The position numbers and the translations under genes were made by a program. Shown piece by piece: positions 1-5,149 of a stretch of DNA of 5,149 nt. How positions within the stretch are numbered: the stretch's first letter is position 1; each line of letters starts with the position of its first letter. The notes under the pieces were generated by a model. That model worked only from the letters and a program-made list of their open reading frames with translations, was not told the origin of the DNA and searched no databases. Location: assembly GCA_903834645.1 (NCBI GenBank), contig CAILKA010000557.1, positions 1 through 5,149 of the forward strand, read 5' to 3'. Origin of the DNA: an uncultured beta proteobacterium (GTDB lineage Bacteria; Pseudomonadota; Gammaproteobacteria; Burkholderiales; Burkholderiaceae_C).

Positions 1-559
1 CGAATGTCGTCGTGAAGAAGAAGCTCACGGCGATCATGTGCGCGGGGTTGTAGTGAAAGTGCAGGTACTGGTAGCCGATGTTGCTGACCCAGTCGAGGTG
101 GCTCCAGATGCCGTAGGGGAACCCGTGTCCCCAGGCGCCCATCAGCACCGGGCGGATGACCACCAGCGTCACGTAGGCGAAGATCGCCACGGCGAAGGCC
201 ACCGGCACGTGGTAGCCCATGCCGAGCTTGCGGCAGATCTCGACCTCGCGCAGCGCCCAGCTGCCGAAGGCGCCGATGGCGCACACCGTCACGATCTGCC
301 AGATGCCACCTTCCTTCAGCGGCGCCAGTCCCAGGCCGTATTTCAGGTCAGGAGGGGCGACGTTGATCCTCCAGGGGTTGAACACCCCCTGGAGCGACGC
401 GTCGTACAGGATCAGCGCCGTTCCGAGGAAGCTGAAAAAGACCGTGGTGACGCCGAAGAAGCCGACGTAGAACGGTCCGACCCAGAAGTCGAACAGATCA
501 CCGCCTACCAGCGTGCCGCCGCGTACCCGGTACTTTCGTTCGAAACTCAGCATGGCCAT
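1..559 (-). CDS. pufL: Photosynthetic reaction centre L subunit (3' end outside window)
   Basis: PufL is an integral inner-membrane subunit of the type-II reaction centre and, with PufM, binds the bacteriochlorophyll special pair, accessory pigments, quinones and the non-haem iron. The window covers 186 complete codons of a protein usually near 275 residues, so the end is cut by the window edge and not by mutation. The N-terminus MAMLSFERKYRVRGG and the motif GGDLFDFWVGPFYVGFFG are highly characteristic. Membrane helices are visible at about residues 29-51, 85-108 and 117-140, with a fourth starting near 174. Counting the initiator Met, His154, His169 and His174 correspond to L153 (accessory BChl ligand), L168 (H-bond to the special pair) and L173 (special-pair ligand) of Rhodobacter, and Glu105 to L104. 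The iron ligands L190 and L230 lie beyond the edge. The ATG at 559 is preferred over the one at 553 because it has GGAGGG 7 bases upstream and gives the usual MA-x-LSFE start. Identification is very secure. Confidence 0.97.
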   Translation of the reverse strand, partial: MAMLSFERKYRVRGGTLVGGDLFDFWVGPFYVGFFGVTTVFFSFLGTALILYDASLQGVFNPWRINVAPPDLKYGLGLAPLKEGGIWQIVTVCAIGAFGSWALREVEICRKLGMGYHVPVAFAVAIFAYVTLVVIRPVLMGAWGHGFPYGIWSHLDWVSNIGYQYLHFHYNPAHMIAVSFFFTTTF

Positions 560-566
560 GTCAGGG

Positions 567-572
567 CCCTCC
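567..572 (-). promoter_or_regulatory. Ribosome binding site of pufL
   Basis: GGAGGG on the minus strand, 7 bases before the ATG at 559. Two in-frame ATGs occur (559 and 553); the spacing favours the upstream one. Confidence 0.75.
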
Positions 573-588
573 GCCCCCTGCGACCCCT

Positions 589-604
589 GGCGCGTTCGCG
601 CGCC
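589..604 (-). promoter_or_regulatory. Strong GC stem-loop upstream of pufL
   Basis: GGCGCG (589-594) and CGCGCC (599-604) form a perfect six G-C pair stem around a 4-base loop, read as CGAA in the mRNA. It lies about 17 bases upstream of the pufL ribosome binding site and could block exonucleases or limit pufL translation. Confidence 0.5.
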
Positions 605-644
605 GGCTCCGCAAGGGCATGTATTCCGGTTGGGCAGGACGTCA

Positions 645-660
645 GCGGACCGTGATCCGC
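645..660 (-). promoter_or_regulatory. Short stem-loop in the pufA-pufL spacer
   Basis: GCGGA (645-649) and TCCGC (656-660) form a 5-bp GC-rich stem with a 6-base loop. It is weaker than its neighbours and is listed as part of the hairpin cluster. Confidence 0.35.
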
Positions 661-664
661 CTCC

Positions 665-683
665 GCCTGCCCGTCAAGCAGGC
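665..683 (-). promoter_or_regulatory. Alternative stem-loop overlapping the pufA-proximal hairpin
   Basis: GCCTGC (665-670) and GCAGGC (678-683) form a perfect 6-bp stem with a 7-base loop. The arm at 681-683 is shared with the hairpin at 681-703, so the two structures are mutually exclusive. Confidence 0.4.
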
Positions 684-703
684 TTGGCTCGAGAGCGCAA
701 GCC
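681..703 (-). promoter_or_regulatory. Stem-loop abutting the pufA stop codon
   Basis: GGCTTG (681-686) pairs with CAAGCC (698-703). Inner pairing of GCT (687-689) with AGC (694-696) gives about 9 base pairs with one bulged base (697) and a 4-base loop. It starts at the base next to the pufA TAA (704-706), where an mRNA-stabilising hairpin for the antenna segment is expected. Confidence 0.6.
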
Positions 704-880
704 TTACTTCTTCTCCGCCGCCTTCTGGGCTTTGACGGCAGCCGCATTCGGGCCGTCGAGCCAGTTGTAGGTCGGCGTGCTGAGCAGGATGAGATGGATC
801 ATCGCCGCCAGCCCGAAGAGGAAGATCCCCTGAGCGACCATCGCGCGCAGCGGGTCGTAGAGCTTCCAGATTCGCCACAT
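704..880 (-). CDS. pufA: Light-harvesting 1 (core antenna) alpha subunit
   Basis: This 58-residue single-span membrane protein pairs with the beta subunit to bind bacteriochlorophyll in the LH1 ring around the reaction centre. It begins MWRIWKLYDPLRA, the standard alpha N-terminus (W-x-I-W-x-x-x-DP). The transmembrane segment is about residues 13-34. His29 in AAMIHLILLST is the bacteriochlorophyll ligand, followed by the typical LST-x-x-YNWLDG stretch with Trp40. The C-terminus is an Ala/Lys-rich tail (residues 46-58). The start at 880 is fixed by the family N-terminus and by AGGAG 8 bases upstream. That ribosome binding site overlaps the stop codon of the preceding small gene, which suggests translational coupling. 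A stem-loop follows immediately after the stop. The longer upstream reading frame, open to 991, overlaps the preceding gene and is not needed. Identification is secure. Confidence 0.96.
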   Translation of the reverse strand: MWRIWKLYDPLRAMVAQGIFLFGLAAMIHLILLSTPTYNWLDGPNAAAVKAQKAAEKK

Positions 881-888
881 ATGAACTA

Positions 889-894
889 CTCCTA
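889..894 (-). promoter_or_regulatory. Ribosome binding site of pufA overlapping the upstream stop
   Basis: TAGGAG on the minus strand. The TAG of this hexamer is the stop codon of the LH1-beta-like gene (892-894), and AGGAG lies 8 bases before the pufA ATG at 880. Confidence 0.75.
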
Positions 895-1119
895 ATGAAG
901 ATGGGACATGAAGGTGTAGACCGCGGCTTTGACCCCGCCCGTCATCGACTTCACGCCTTCTGCGCCAGGCAGCCACGAGCGCCAGTGCCAACCGAGCATC
1001 TGCCCGACGACGGCAATCGCCGCGAAGACCACGAAGCTCACGGTGAACAGCGTCAGAAACGACACGGAGTGCGTTTCCTGCGATTCACGCGCGGGCACGC
1101 GTTGCACGTTGTTGGCCAT
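892..1119 (-). CDS. LH1-beta-like small membrane protein lacking the BChl-ligand His (PufQ-like as alternative)
   Basis: This 75-residue protein has one predicted membrane span (about residues 21-44) and sits between pufB and pufA, where no gene is expected. Its residues 32-50, FAAIAVVGQMLGWHWRSWL, align without gaps to FTAVAVVAHLLVWIWRPWF of the neighbouring LH1 beta, sharing the W-x-W-R-x-W end. The bacteriochlorophyll-ligand His of beta is replaced by Gln40. An N-terminal ESQETH (residues 12-17) recalls EAQEFH of beta but is 5 residues further from the core. A tail beginning PGAEG (residues 51-75) extends beyond this PufB and resembles the C-terminal extension known in Rhodospirillum rubrum LH1 beta. 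The start at 1119 has AGGAGA 5 bases upstream; the frame stays open to 1257 but overlaps pufB. PufQ, a similar-sized single-span protein normally between bchZ and pufB, is the main alternative. The function is unknown; a non-pigment-binding antenna or assembly factor is an inference. Confidence 0.75.
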   Translation of the reverse strand: MANNVQRVPARESQETHSVSFLTLFTVSFVVFAAIAVVGQMLGWHWRSWLPGAEGVKSMTGGVKAAVYTFMSHLH

Positions 1120-1124
1120 AGCTA

Positions 1125-1130
1125 TCTCCT
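1125..1130 (-). promoter_or_regulatory. Ribosome binding site of the LH1-beta-like gene
   Basis: AGGAGA on the minus strand, 5 bases before the ATG at 1119. It selects this internal ATG over the more distant in-frame ATG at 1257, which lies inside pufB. Confidence 0.7.
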
Positions 1131-1144
1131 GTGGTGTGCCTGAC

Positions 1145-1291
1145 TTAGAACCAGGGTCGCCAGATCCAGACCAGCAGGTGTGCGACCACGGCCACAGCCG
1201 TGAACCCCACGAACCCCTGTACCCAGTACCGGTGGAACTCCTGGGCTTCGTCGTCATTCAGGCCCGATATCGAGCCCTTGCGGTCAGCCAT
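1145..1291 (-). CDS. pufB: Light-harvesting 1 (core antenna) beta subunit
   Basis: This 48-residue single-span inner-membrane protein is the beta partner of PufA in the LH1 ring. It starts MADRKGSISGLNDDEAQEFH, close to Rubrivivax-type LH1 beta. The conserved His20 (EAQEFH) lies near the membrane surface, and His38 (VAVVAHLLVW), 18 residues later, is the bacteriochlorophyll ligand. The protein ends with the conserved aromatic motif WIWRPWF, without a C-terminal extension. The start at 1291 is supported by AAGGAG 8 bases upstream. An in-frame extension to an ATG at 1378 has no family support. The gene is followed after 25 bases by the beta-like gene and preceded by a 153-base gap after bchZ. 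Identification is secure. Confidence 0.97.
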   Translation of the reverse strand: MADRKGSISGLNDDEAQEFHRYWVQGFVGFTAVAVVAHLLVWIWRPWF

Positions 1292-1299
1292 GTGAACCA

Positions 1300-1305
1300 C
1301 TCCTT
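1300..1305 (-). promoter_or_regulatory. Ribosome binding site of pufB
   Basis: AAGGAG on the minus strand, 8 bases before the ATG at 1291. The stretch from GGAG to ATG matches the pufA leader at 13 of 15 positions. Confidence 0.75.
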
Positions 1306-1329
1306 GATGAATCAGCCTTTCGGCCACGG

Positions 1330-1348
1330 TTGCGCCAAGCCTGCGCAA
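1330..1348. repeat. Perfect inverted repeat upstream of pufB
   Basis: TTGCGC (1330-1335) and GCGCAA (1343-1348) are perfect 6-base arms separated by 7 bases, centred about 48 bases before the pufB start. It could be a regulator-binding dyad or an mRNA hairpin in the puf leader. No known site consensus is matched. Confidence 0.45.
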
Positions 1349-1444
1349 TGAGGCAGCCGCGGCGGATCGCCACGACATTCATTGAGGGAGCGGCTGTGGG
1401 CCACCCCCCGATTCCGGGCTGCCCGCAAGCGCCTGCGCTCGTCT

Positions 1445-2914
1445 TCATGCCGTCACCCCTGCGCGCAGCGCAGCGTGCGCGGCGTCCACGCGAGTGGACG
1501 TCACGCGGGCATCGCCCGCGCGGCGCGCCTCGAGTTCGGCGCGGTCACGCAGCCGCTTGGCTGCCGAGATCTGCACCAGCACAGGCTCGGCCTGCACCAG
1601 GCGGGCCAGCAGCGCCTGCGCCTCGTCTTCCCAGGGCAGCGGGCGACCCTGGGCGTCTCGCACAGGGGTGGCCTCGATGCGGTCGAGGTCCGGGCCCAGC
1701 GGCAGGATGTGGAAGAGCGCGTTGCAGAACTCCTGCACCAGATAGGTGGCGCCGGCGTAGCCCATGAAGGGCGTGCCGGTGGCGCGGCGGATGATGGCGC
1801 CGGGAAAGCTGGCGGGCACGAACATCGGGCGCGGGCCGTGGCCGCCGCCGCCGAGTTCGGCCAGGTACATGCGTTCGTTGTAGCTGCCAAAGACGACGAG
1901 GGGCGGCTTGGCGTGCACCTGGGCTCGGACGGCCTCGTTGTCGGTCTTGGCTCCGGGCTTGCGCGAGACGGCGAAGTGGCAGGGCAGGCCGAGCTCGTCT
2001 TCGAGGAAGTGACGCACGCCACGTGCATAGGTTTCGCTGGCGACGATCCCGAAGCTGGCCGTGCCGAAAAAGTCTTGCGTGACGGAGCGCCACAGATCCC
2101 ACACCGGCTTGATGGTGGTGTGCTTCTCGCGCGTGATGAAGGGCTCGGGATCAAGGTGCAGCAGCCGGCCCAGCTCGCGCAGGAAGGCGGTGGTGCTGTG
2201 CAGCCCGATCGGGGCCTGCAGGTAGGGCCGATCGAGCGCCTCGGCCAGGGCGCGGCCGAACTCGCGGTAGAGCACGACGTTGACGTCGGCGTCGGCCAGC
2301 TTCTGCACGTCGGCCAGGTGGCTGCCCAGCGGGAACACCATGTTCACTTCGGCGCCGATGCCCTCCACCAGGCGCCGGATCTCGGCGAGATCGCTGGGCA
2401 TGTTGAAGGTGCCGTAGGCGGGGCCGAGGATGTTCACGCGCGGCTTCTCGCCGGGCGTGCGCGCCTCGAAGGGCGTGCGCGCGGGGATGTGGCGCAGCCC
2501 GTGCTCGTGCCACAGCCACAGCATCGCGCGGTCGGCGGCCTGCCACTGGTCTTCGTCGATGGTGCGCGGCAGGAAGCGCTGGATCGTCGTGCCCTCGGGG
2601 GTGACGCCCCCGCCGATCATCTCGGCGATCGAACCCGTGACCACGACGCTGGGCAGGTCGGGGTCGAGTGCCTTGTGCGCGCGGCGAAGGCTGCCTTCGG
2701 TGCCCTCGCGGCCCAGTTGCTCTTCTGCAAGGCCGGTGACGACGATGGGCAGCTCATGCGGCGGCAGCGCATCGGTGTAGTGCAGCACGCTCGTGACGGG
2801 CAGGTTCTCGCAGCCCACGGGGCCGTCGATGACGACCTGCAGGCCCTTGATGGCCGTGAAGACGTAGACGGCCCCCCAGTAGCCGCCGGCGCGGTCGTGG
2901 TCCAGGACGAGCAT
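1445..2914 (-). CDS. bchZ: Chlorophyllide a oxidoreductase subunit Z
   Basis: BchZ is a nitrogenase NifK-like subunit that forms the catalytic BchY-BchZ heterotetramer of COR. This enzyme reduces the C7=C8 bond of ring B of chlorophyllide a in bacteriochlorophyll a synthesis, using electrons from BchX. The protein is 489 residues, full family length. The N-terminus MLVLDHDRAGGYWGAVY and the blocks VIDGPVGCENLP, TSVLHYTDALPPHELPIV and GSIAEMIGGGVTPEGT are hallmarks. Cys35 (PVGCENLP) matches the single BchZ ligand of the shared [4Fe-4S] cluster. Residues 427-478 resemble the small C-terminal domain found in protochlorophyllide-reductase-type proteins. The ATG at 2914 is preceded by AGGAG 8 bases upstream; a nearby upstream ATG runs into a stop after five codons. 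It begins 16 bases after the bchY stop, so co-transcription and possible coupling are expected. Identification is secure. Confidence 0.97.
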   Translation of the reverse strand: MLVLDHDRAGGYWGAVYVFTAIKGLQVVIDGPVGCENLPVTSVLHYTDALPPHELPIVVTGLAEEQLGREGTEGSLRRAHKALDPDLPSVVVTGSIAEMIGGGVTPEGTTIQRFLPRTIDEDQWQAADRAMLWLWHEHGLRHIPARTPFEARTPGEKPRVNILGPAYGTFNMPSDLAEIRRLVEGIGAEVNMVFPLGSHLADVQKLADADVNVVLYREFGRALAEALDRPYLQAPIGLHSTTAFLRELGRLLHLDPEPFITREKHTTIKPVWDLWRSVTQDFFGTASFGIVASETYARGVRHFLEDELGLPCHFAVSRKPGAKTDNEAVRAQVHAKPPLVVFGSYNERMYLAELGGGGHGPRPMFVPASFPGAIIRRATGTPFMGYAGATYLVQEFCNALFHILPLGPDLDRIEATPVRDAQGRPLPWEDEAQALLARLVQAEPVLVQISAAKRLRDRAELEARRAGDARVTSTRVDAAHAALRAGVTA

Positions 2915-2930
2915 CAGGCGCGCTCCTGCA

Positions 2931-4476
2931 TCACATCATCTCCTCGGCCTTGCGCCGCTTGAGCACCTTGATCACCTGGCGTCGCGTCTCGGCACGGAAC
3001 TCGGGGCGCAGCACCGGTTCGTTCTCCCAGACGCCTGCCTGGTCTCCCTGGCCGACCTCGCCGAAGAACTCGCGCATGGAGTCGAAGCGGGCGCGGTTGC
3101 CGATGGCGGCGTTGATCACTTGCGCGAGCGAGCCCGCTCCTGCGACGCTCATCAGCGGGCGAGCGGAAATCAGGTTCGTGAAGTACAGGGCCGGGATCGC
3201 GGCTTCCTTGGCGGCCTGCACCACCGGCGTGGTGCCGATGGCCAGATCCGGGCGGAACTCACGCACGGCGGCGATGTCCTGCTCGAGGCTTGCGCGGTTA
3301 CTGCACATGGACGCCGCGCGCTTGCAGCCACTGCAAATCGGGAGCGCTCCAGGGTGTCTTGGGGCAGGCCGTCCCGACGTAAGGCACTTCCGCGCCCGAC
3401 TCGATCAGCAGGCGTGCCACGAGCAGCTCGCTGCCTTCGTAGCCGCTGACCGTCACGCGGCCCTTGATCGGCGTGCGTGCCAGCGCTGCGCGGATCGCGG
3501 GCAGCCATTTGTTCTTGGCTGCGTCGATCATGGCCTGAGGCACGCTCGCGGCCTTGCCCACAGCCTGCAGCCAGGCCTCGGTGCCGTCATGGCCCACGGG
3601 AGCGGAAGGCACGACGATGCGCCCGGCCGCCTCGAACTCGCGCACGCTGGCGGTGTAGAAGGGGTGGATCGCCGCGACCACCGGGGAAGCGAGCGCGGCG
3701 TAGAGCTCGCGCCACTCGCGCGTGGGCACCACCGGGCCGCTGGCCAGGCCCAGGGGCTCGAGCAGCATGCCGATGCCCACCGGATCGGCCGGGAACATCT
3801 CGCCCAGCAGCGTGACGGTGGGCCGCTCGCTCACGCCCGTGCGTGGCGCGGCAACGGGGCCCGCCTCGGCTTCGCTGCGAGCGACCTTGAGCATGGCGCC
3901 GGCGAGCACGTCCTTGGCCTCGGCGTGCGTGGGCACGCCGAACCCGGGCACGTCGATGCCCACGATGCGCACGCCGTTGATCTGACCCGGCAGGAGCTGC
4001 AGCGGCACGCCACTGGCCGTGGGCACGCACAGATTGATGACGACGATGGCGTCGTACTTGGAGGCATCGGCGCTCGCGTGGACGGCGTCGCGGATGTCCT
4101 CGAAGAGCTTGCCGGTGACGAGTGTCTCGCTGTTGAAGGGCACGTAGCCCACGCTGCGGCGCGCGCCGTAGAAGTGCGAGGTGAAGGTCAGCCCGTAGAC
4201 GCAGCAGGCGCTGCCCGACAGGATCGTCATCGTGCGGCGCATGCGCAGGCCCACGCGCAGCGAGCCGAAGGCCGGGCACATGCTCTGGGGCTGGTCGTGG
4301 GGGCCCGCGCCCTCGGGCAGCGGGTAGTCCTGCCGGTAGCGCTCGAGCACCTCGGTCTTGCCGGCCGCCTCGGCGGCGGCGCGCATCTGGTCGCGCCCGG
4401 CGTGGCAGCCCAGGCCATCGGAGGTGAGGGCGGCGGGCTGCGCGACGTCTGGCATGGCCTCGGAGGGTTGGGTCAT
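2931..4476 (-). CDS. bchY: Chlorophyllide a oxidoreductase subunit Y, interrupted by a one-base frameshift
   Basis: BchY is the NifD-like partner of BchZ in COR. The first frame (4476 to 3298) encodes 392 residues and stops at TAA. The rest of BchY continues in another frame from about 3296 to the TGA at 2931. Removing one base of the TT at 3298-3299 changes CAG-TAA-C to CAG-TAC-CGC and restores the join GVHVQ-YRASLEQD, giving 514 residues, a normal BchY size. Cys67 (QSMCPAFG), Cys92 (SGSACCVYG) and Cys150 (INLCVPTASG) match the three BchY cluster ligands known from Roseobacter (62, 87, 145) at a constant offset of five. The restored C-terminal part includes AIGTTPVVQAAKE and ALYFTNLISARPL. 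The start at 4476 lies 16 bases after the bchX stop, with only a weak GAGG-like ribosome binding site. If the frameshift is real, COR should be inactive; a sequencing error is at least as likely because both halves look well conserved. Confidence 0.9.
3298..3299 (-). other. Apparent single-base insertion in bchY
   Basis: The plus strand reads GCGGTTACTGC, where GCGGTACTGC would keep the frame. The extra base creates an in-frame TAA (3298-3300) after residue 392. The codon that would otherwise be Tyr393 is split, and the downstream frame resumes immediately with RASLEQD. Confidence 0.8.
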
Positions 4477-4492
4477 CGCGGCGGCCTCGGCC

Positions 4493-5149
4493 TCAGGCGG
4501 CGTCGTAGATGACTTCGAGCGAGGGCTTGACCACCTGCTCGCTGCCCATCATGTCGGCCAGCGTGGCTGGCTGCAGGACCACGTTGCGGCCCACGGAGTC
4601 CGAGGAGAAAAGGCCAAGCAGCTGGTCCTGCGTTTGCGGGCGGGGCCGCACGGGTGGGGCGTCTGCCACCTGGGTGGCGAGCTGCTCGAAAAGGCCAGCC
4701 CAGGGGGTGCCGGGCTTGCCGATGATCTCGTAGGAGGCGCTCTTGCGGCGGATGTCCTCGTGCGCGGGGATGGCTGCGAGCACCGGGATGCCGGCGTTGG
4801 CCGCGAAGGCTGCCGCCTCGCCGGTGCCGTCGTCCTTGTTGACGACCATGCCCGCCACCCCGACGTTGCCGCCGAGCTTGCGGAAGTACTCGACCGCCGA
4901 ACACACGTTGTTGGCCACGTACAGGCTCTGCAGGTCGTTGCTGCCCACCACGATGACCTTCTGGCACATGTCTCGCGCGATCGGCAACCCGAAGCCGCCG
5001 CACACCACGTCGCCGAGGAAGTCGAGCAGCACGTAGTCGAAACCCCAGTCGTGGAAGCCGAGCTTTTCCCGGGTCTCGAAGCCGTGGATGATCCCGCGGC
5101 CGCCGCAGCCGCGGCCGACCTCGGGCCCGCCGAGCTCCATGGCGTAGAC
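4493..5149 (-). CDS. bchX: Chlorophyllide a oxidoreductase iron protein subunit X (5' end outside window)
   Basis: BchX is the NifH-like ATP-dependent reductase of COR. Its homodimer carries one [4Fe-4S] cluster and passes electrons to BchY-BchZ. The window holds the last 218 residues of a protein usually around 330; the N-terminal P-loop part lies beyond base 5149. The fragment opens VYAMELGGPEVGRGCGGRG, whose Cys (fragment residue 15) matches the first cluster ligand of NifH-type proteins. The second ligand is Cys50 in LLDFLGDVVCGGFGLP, the switch II-region motif. Further BchX-like blocks are SNDLQSLYVANNVCSAVEYF, GMVVNKDDGTGEA and IPAHEDIRRKSASYEIIG. The frame is open to the window edge, so there is no true start here; the ATG at 5140 is internal. 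The stop at 4493 is 16 bases before bchY. BchL of protochlorophyllide reductase is a relative, but the GRGCGGRG form and the bchYZ context fix the identity. Confidence 0.96.
   Translation of the reverse strand, partial: VYAMELGGPEVGRGCGGRGIIHGFETREKLGFHDWGFDYVLLDFLGDVVCGGFGLPIARDMCQKVIVVGSNDLQSLYVANNVCSAVEYFRKLGGNVGVAGMVVNKDDGTGEAAAFAANAGIPVLAAIPAHEDIRRKSASYEIIGKPGTPWAGLFEQLATQVADAPPVRPRPQTQDQLLGLFSSDSVGRNVVLQPATLADMMGSEQVVKPSLEVIYDAA

Larger units (their letters stand above)
560..703 (-). promoter_or_regulatory. pufA-pufL intercistronic region with multiple stem-loops
   Basis: These 144 bases between the pufA stop and the pufL start contain no gene. They hold several GC-rich inverted repeats: 681-703 directly after the pufA stop, 665-683, 645-660 and 589-604. 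In Rhodobacter, hairpins in the equivalent pufA-pufL spacer protect the upstream antenna segment from 3' exonuclease decay, so LH1 is made in excess over the reaction centre. The same role is inferred here from position and structure. No U-run follows any of the hairpins, so a simple factor-independent terminator is not supported. Confidence 0.6.
1292..1444 (-). other. bchZ-pufB intergenic gap without pufQ
   Basis: This 153-base stretch holds no recognisable gene. In Rhodobacter the equivalent position carries pufQ and puf promoter elements. Here the only continuous minus-strand frame is an unsupported upstream extension of pufB. No convincing sigma-70 promoter or TGT-N12-ACA (CrtJ/PpsR) site was found by eye. 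It contains the inverted repeat at 1330-1348, a small GGCG/CGCC hairpin at 1361-1371 and the pufB ribosome binding site. It probably contains the puf leader or an internal promoter, but this is inference from position only. Confidence 0.4.

Noticed and set aside
892..1257. Longer form of the beta-like protein starting at 1257
   Set aside because: The extra 46 residues overlap most of pufB in another frame, and their sequence is a shadow of pufB. The internal ATG at 1119 has a good ribosome binding site.
1306..1340. Sigma-70-like promoter before pufB (TTGGCG, 17 bases, CTGATT)
   Set aside because: The -10 candidate matches the consensus at only two of six positions. No better pair was found, so no promoter is called.
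1145..1378. N-terminal extension of PufB from an ATG at 1378
   Set aside because: LH1 beta proteins start at the MADRKGS-type N-terminus. The ATG at 1291 has AAGGAG at ideal spacing, and the extension is Ala/Arg-rich without similarity.
1382..2962. Long plus-strand open frame of 526 codons opposite bchZ
   Set aside because: It is the antisense shadow of a confidently identified GC-rich gene. Its translation is rich in Arg, Gly, Ala, His and Val, with no recognisable domain or ribosome binding site.
3296..3308. Programmed +1 frameshift in bchY, as in prfB (codon, stop, then C)
   Set aside because: CAG-TAA-C has a stop followed by C, but the P-site tRNA would have to re-pair CAG to AGT, which is poor. 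Skipping would give Asn where the one-base deletion restores Tyr, and no internal Shine-Dalgarno is placed suitably.
2931..3308. Separate downstream gene starting MCSNRASLEQ, making BchY a split two-chain protein
   Set aside because: The ATG has no ribosome binding site, the first four residues are a frame artefact, and the break falls inside a conserved block. A simple indel explains it better.
2950..4512. Long plus-strand open frame of 520 codons opposite bchY
   Set aside because: It is an antisense shadow of bchY, low in complexity and ending in an Arg/Gly-rich stretch. It does not resemble a known protein.

Overview
This high-GC window is a piece of a photosynthesis gene cluster from an anoxygenic phototrophic purple bacterium (Proteobacteria). 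All recognised genes lie on the minus strand, so transcription runs from base 5149 towards base 1 in the order bchX (5' end missing), bchY, bchZ, pufB, a small pufB-like gene, pufA, pufL (3' end missing). This matches the bchXYZ-puf arrangement of the classical crt-bch-puf superoperon. The sequence style suggests Betaproteobacteria (Rubrivivax-like BchZ and LH1-beta) or a related proteobacterial lineage. PufL also has stretches that recall purple sulphur bacteria, so the taxonomic call is an inference and only moderately firm.

Bases 4493-5149, 2931-4476 and 1445-2914 encode the three subunits of chlorophyllide a oxidoreductase (COR): BchX, the NifH-like ATPase, and BchY and BchZ, the NifD/K-like catalytic pair. 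COR makes the bacteriochlorin ring needed for bacteriochlorophyll a. The genes are separated by only 16 bases at each junction. Every expected Fe-S cysteine that falls in the window can be located. The bchY frame is broken by one apparent extra base at 3298-3299, and removing it restores a normal 514-residue BchY. This is either a sequencing error or a recent inactivating mutation.

Bases 1292-1444 form a 153-base gap between bchZ and pufB. It lacks the pufQ gene found there in Rhodobacter but holds a perfect inverted repeat. Bases 704-1291 encode the core antenna: LH1 beta (pufB), an unexpected 75-residue LH1-beta-like membrane protein whose bacteriochlorophyll-ligand histidine is replaced by glutamine, and LH1 alpha (pufA). 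The small gene sits between the two antenna genes, which is the most unusual feature of the window. Bases 560-703 form an intercistronic region with several strong stem-loops, as expected for segmental stabilisation of antenna mRNA. Bases 1-559 encode the first 186 residues of the reaction-centre L subunit.

Together the genes supply the pigment (COR) and the core antenna plus reaction-centre proteins that bind it. Long open frames on the plus strand are shadows of the coding strand in GC-rich DNA.
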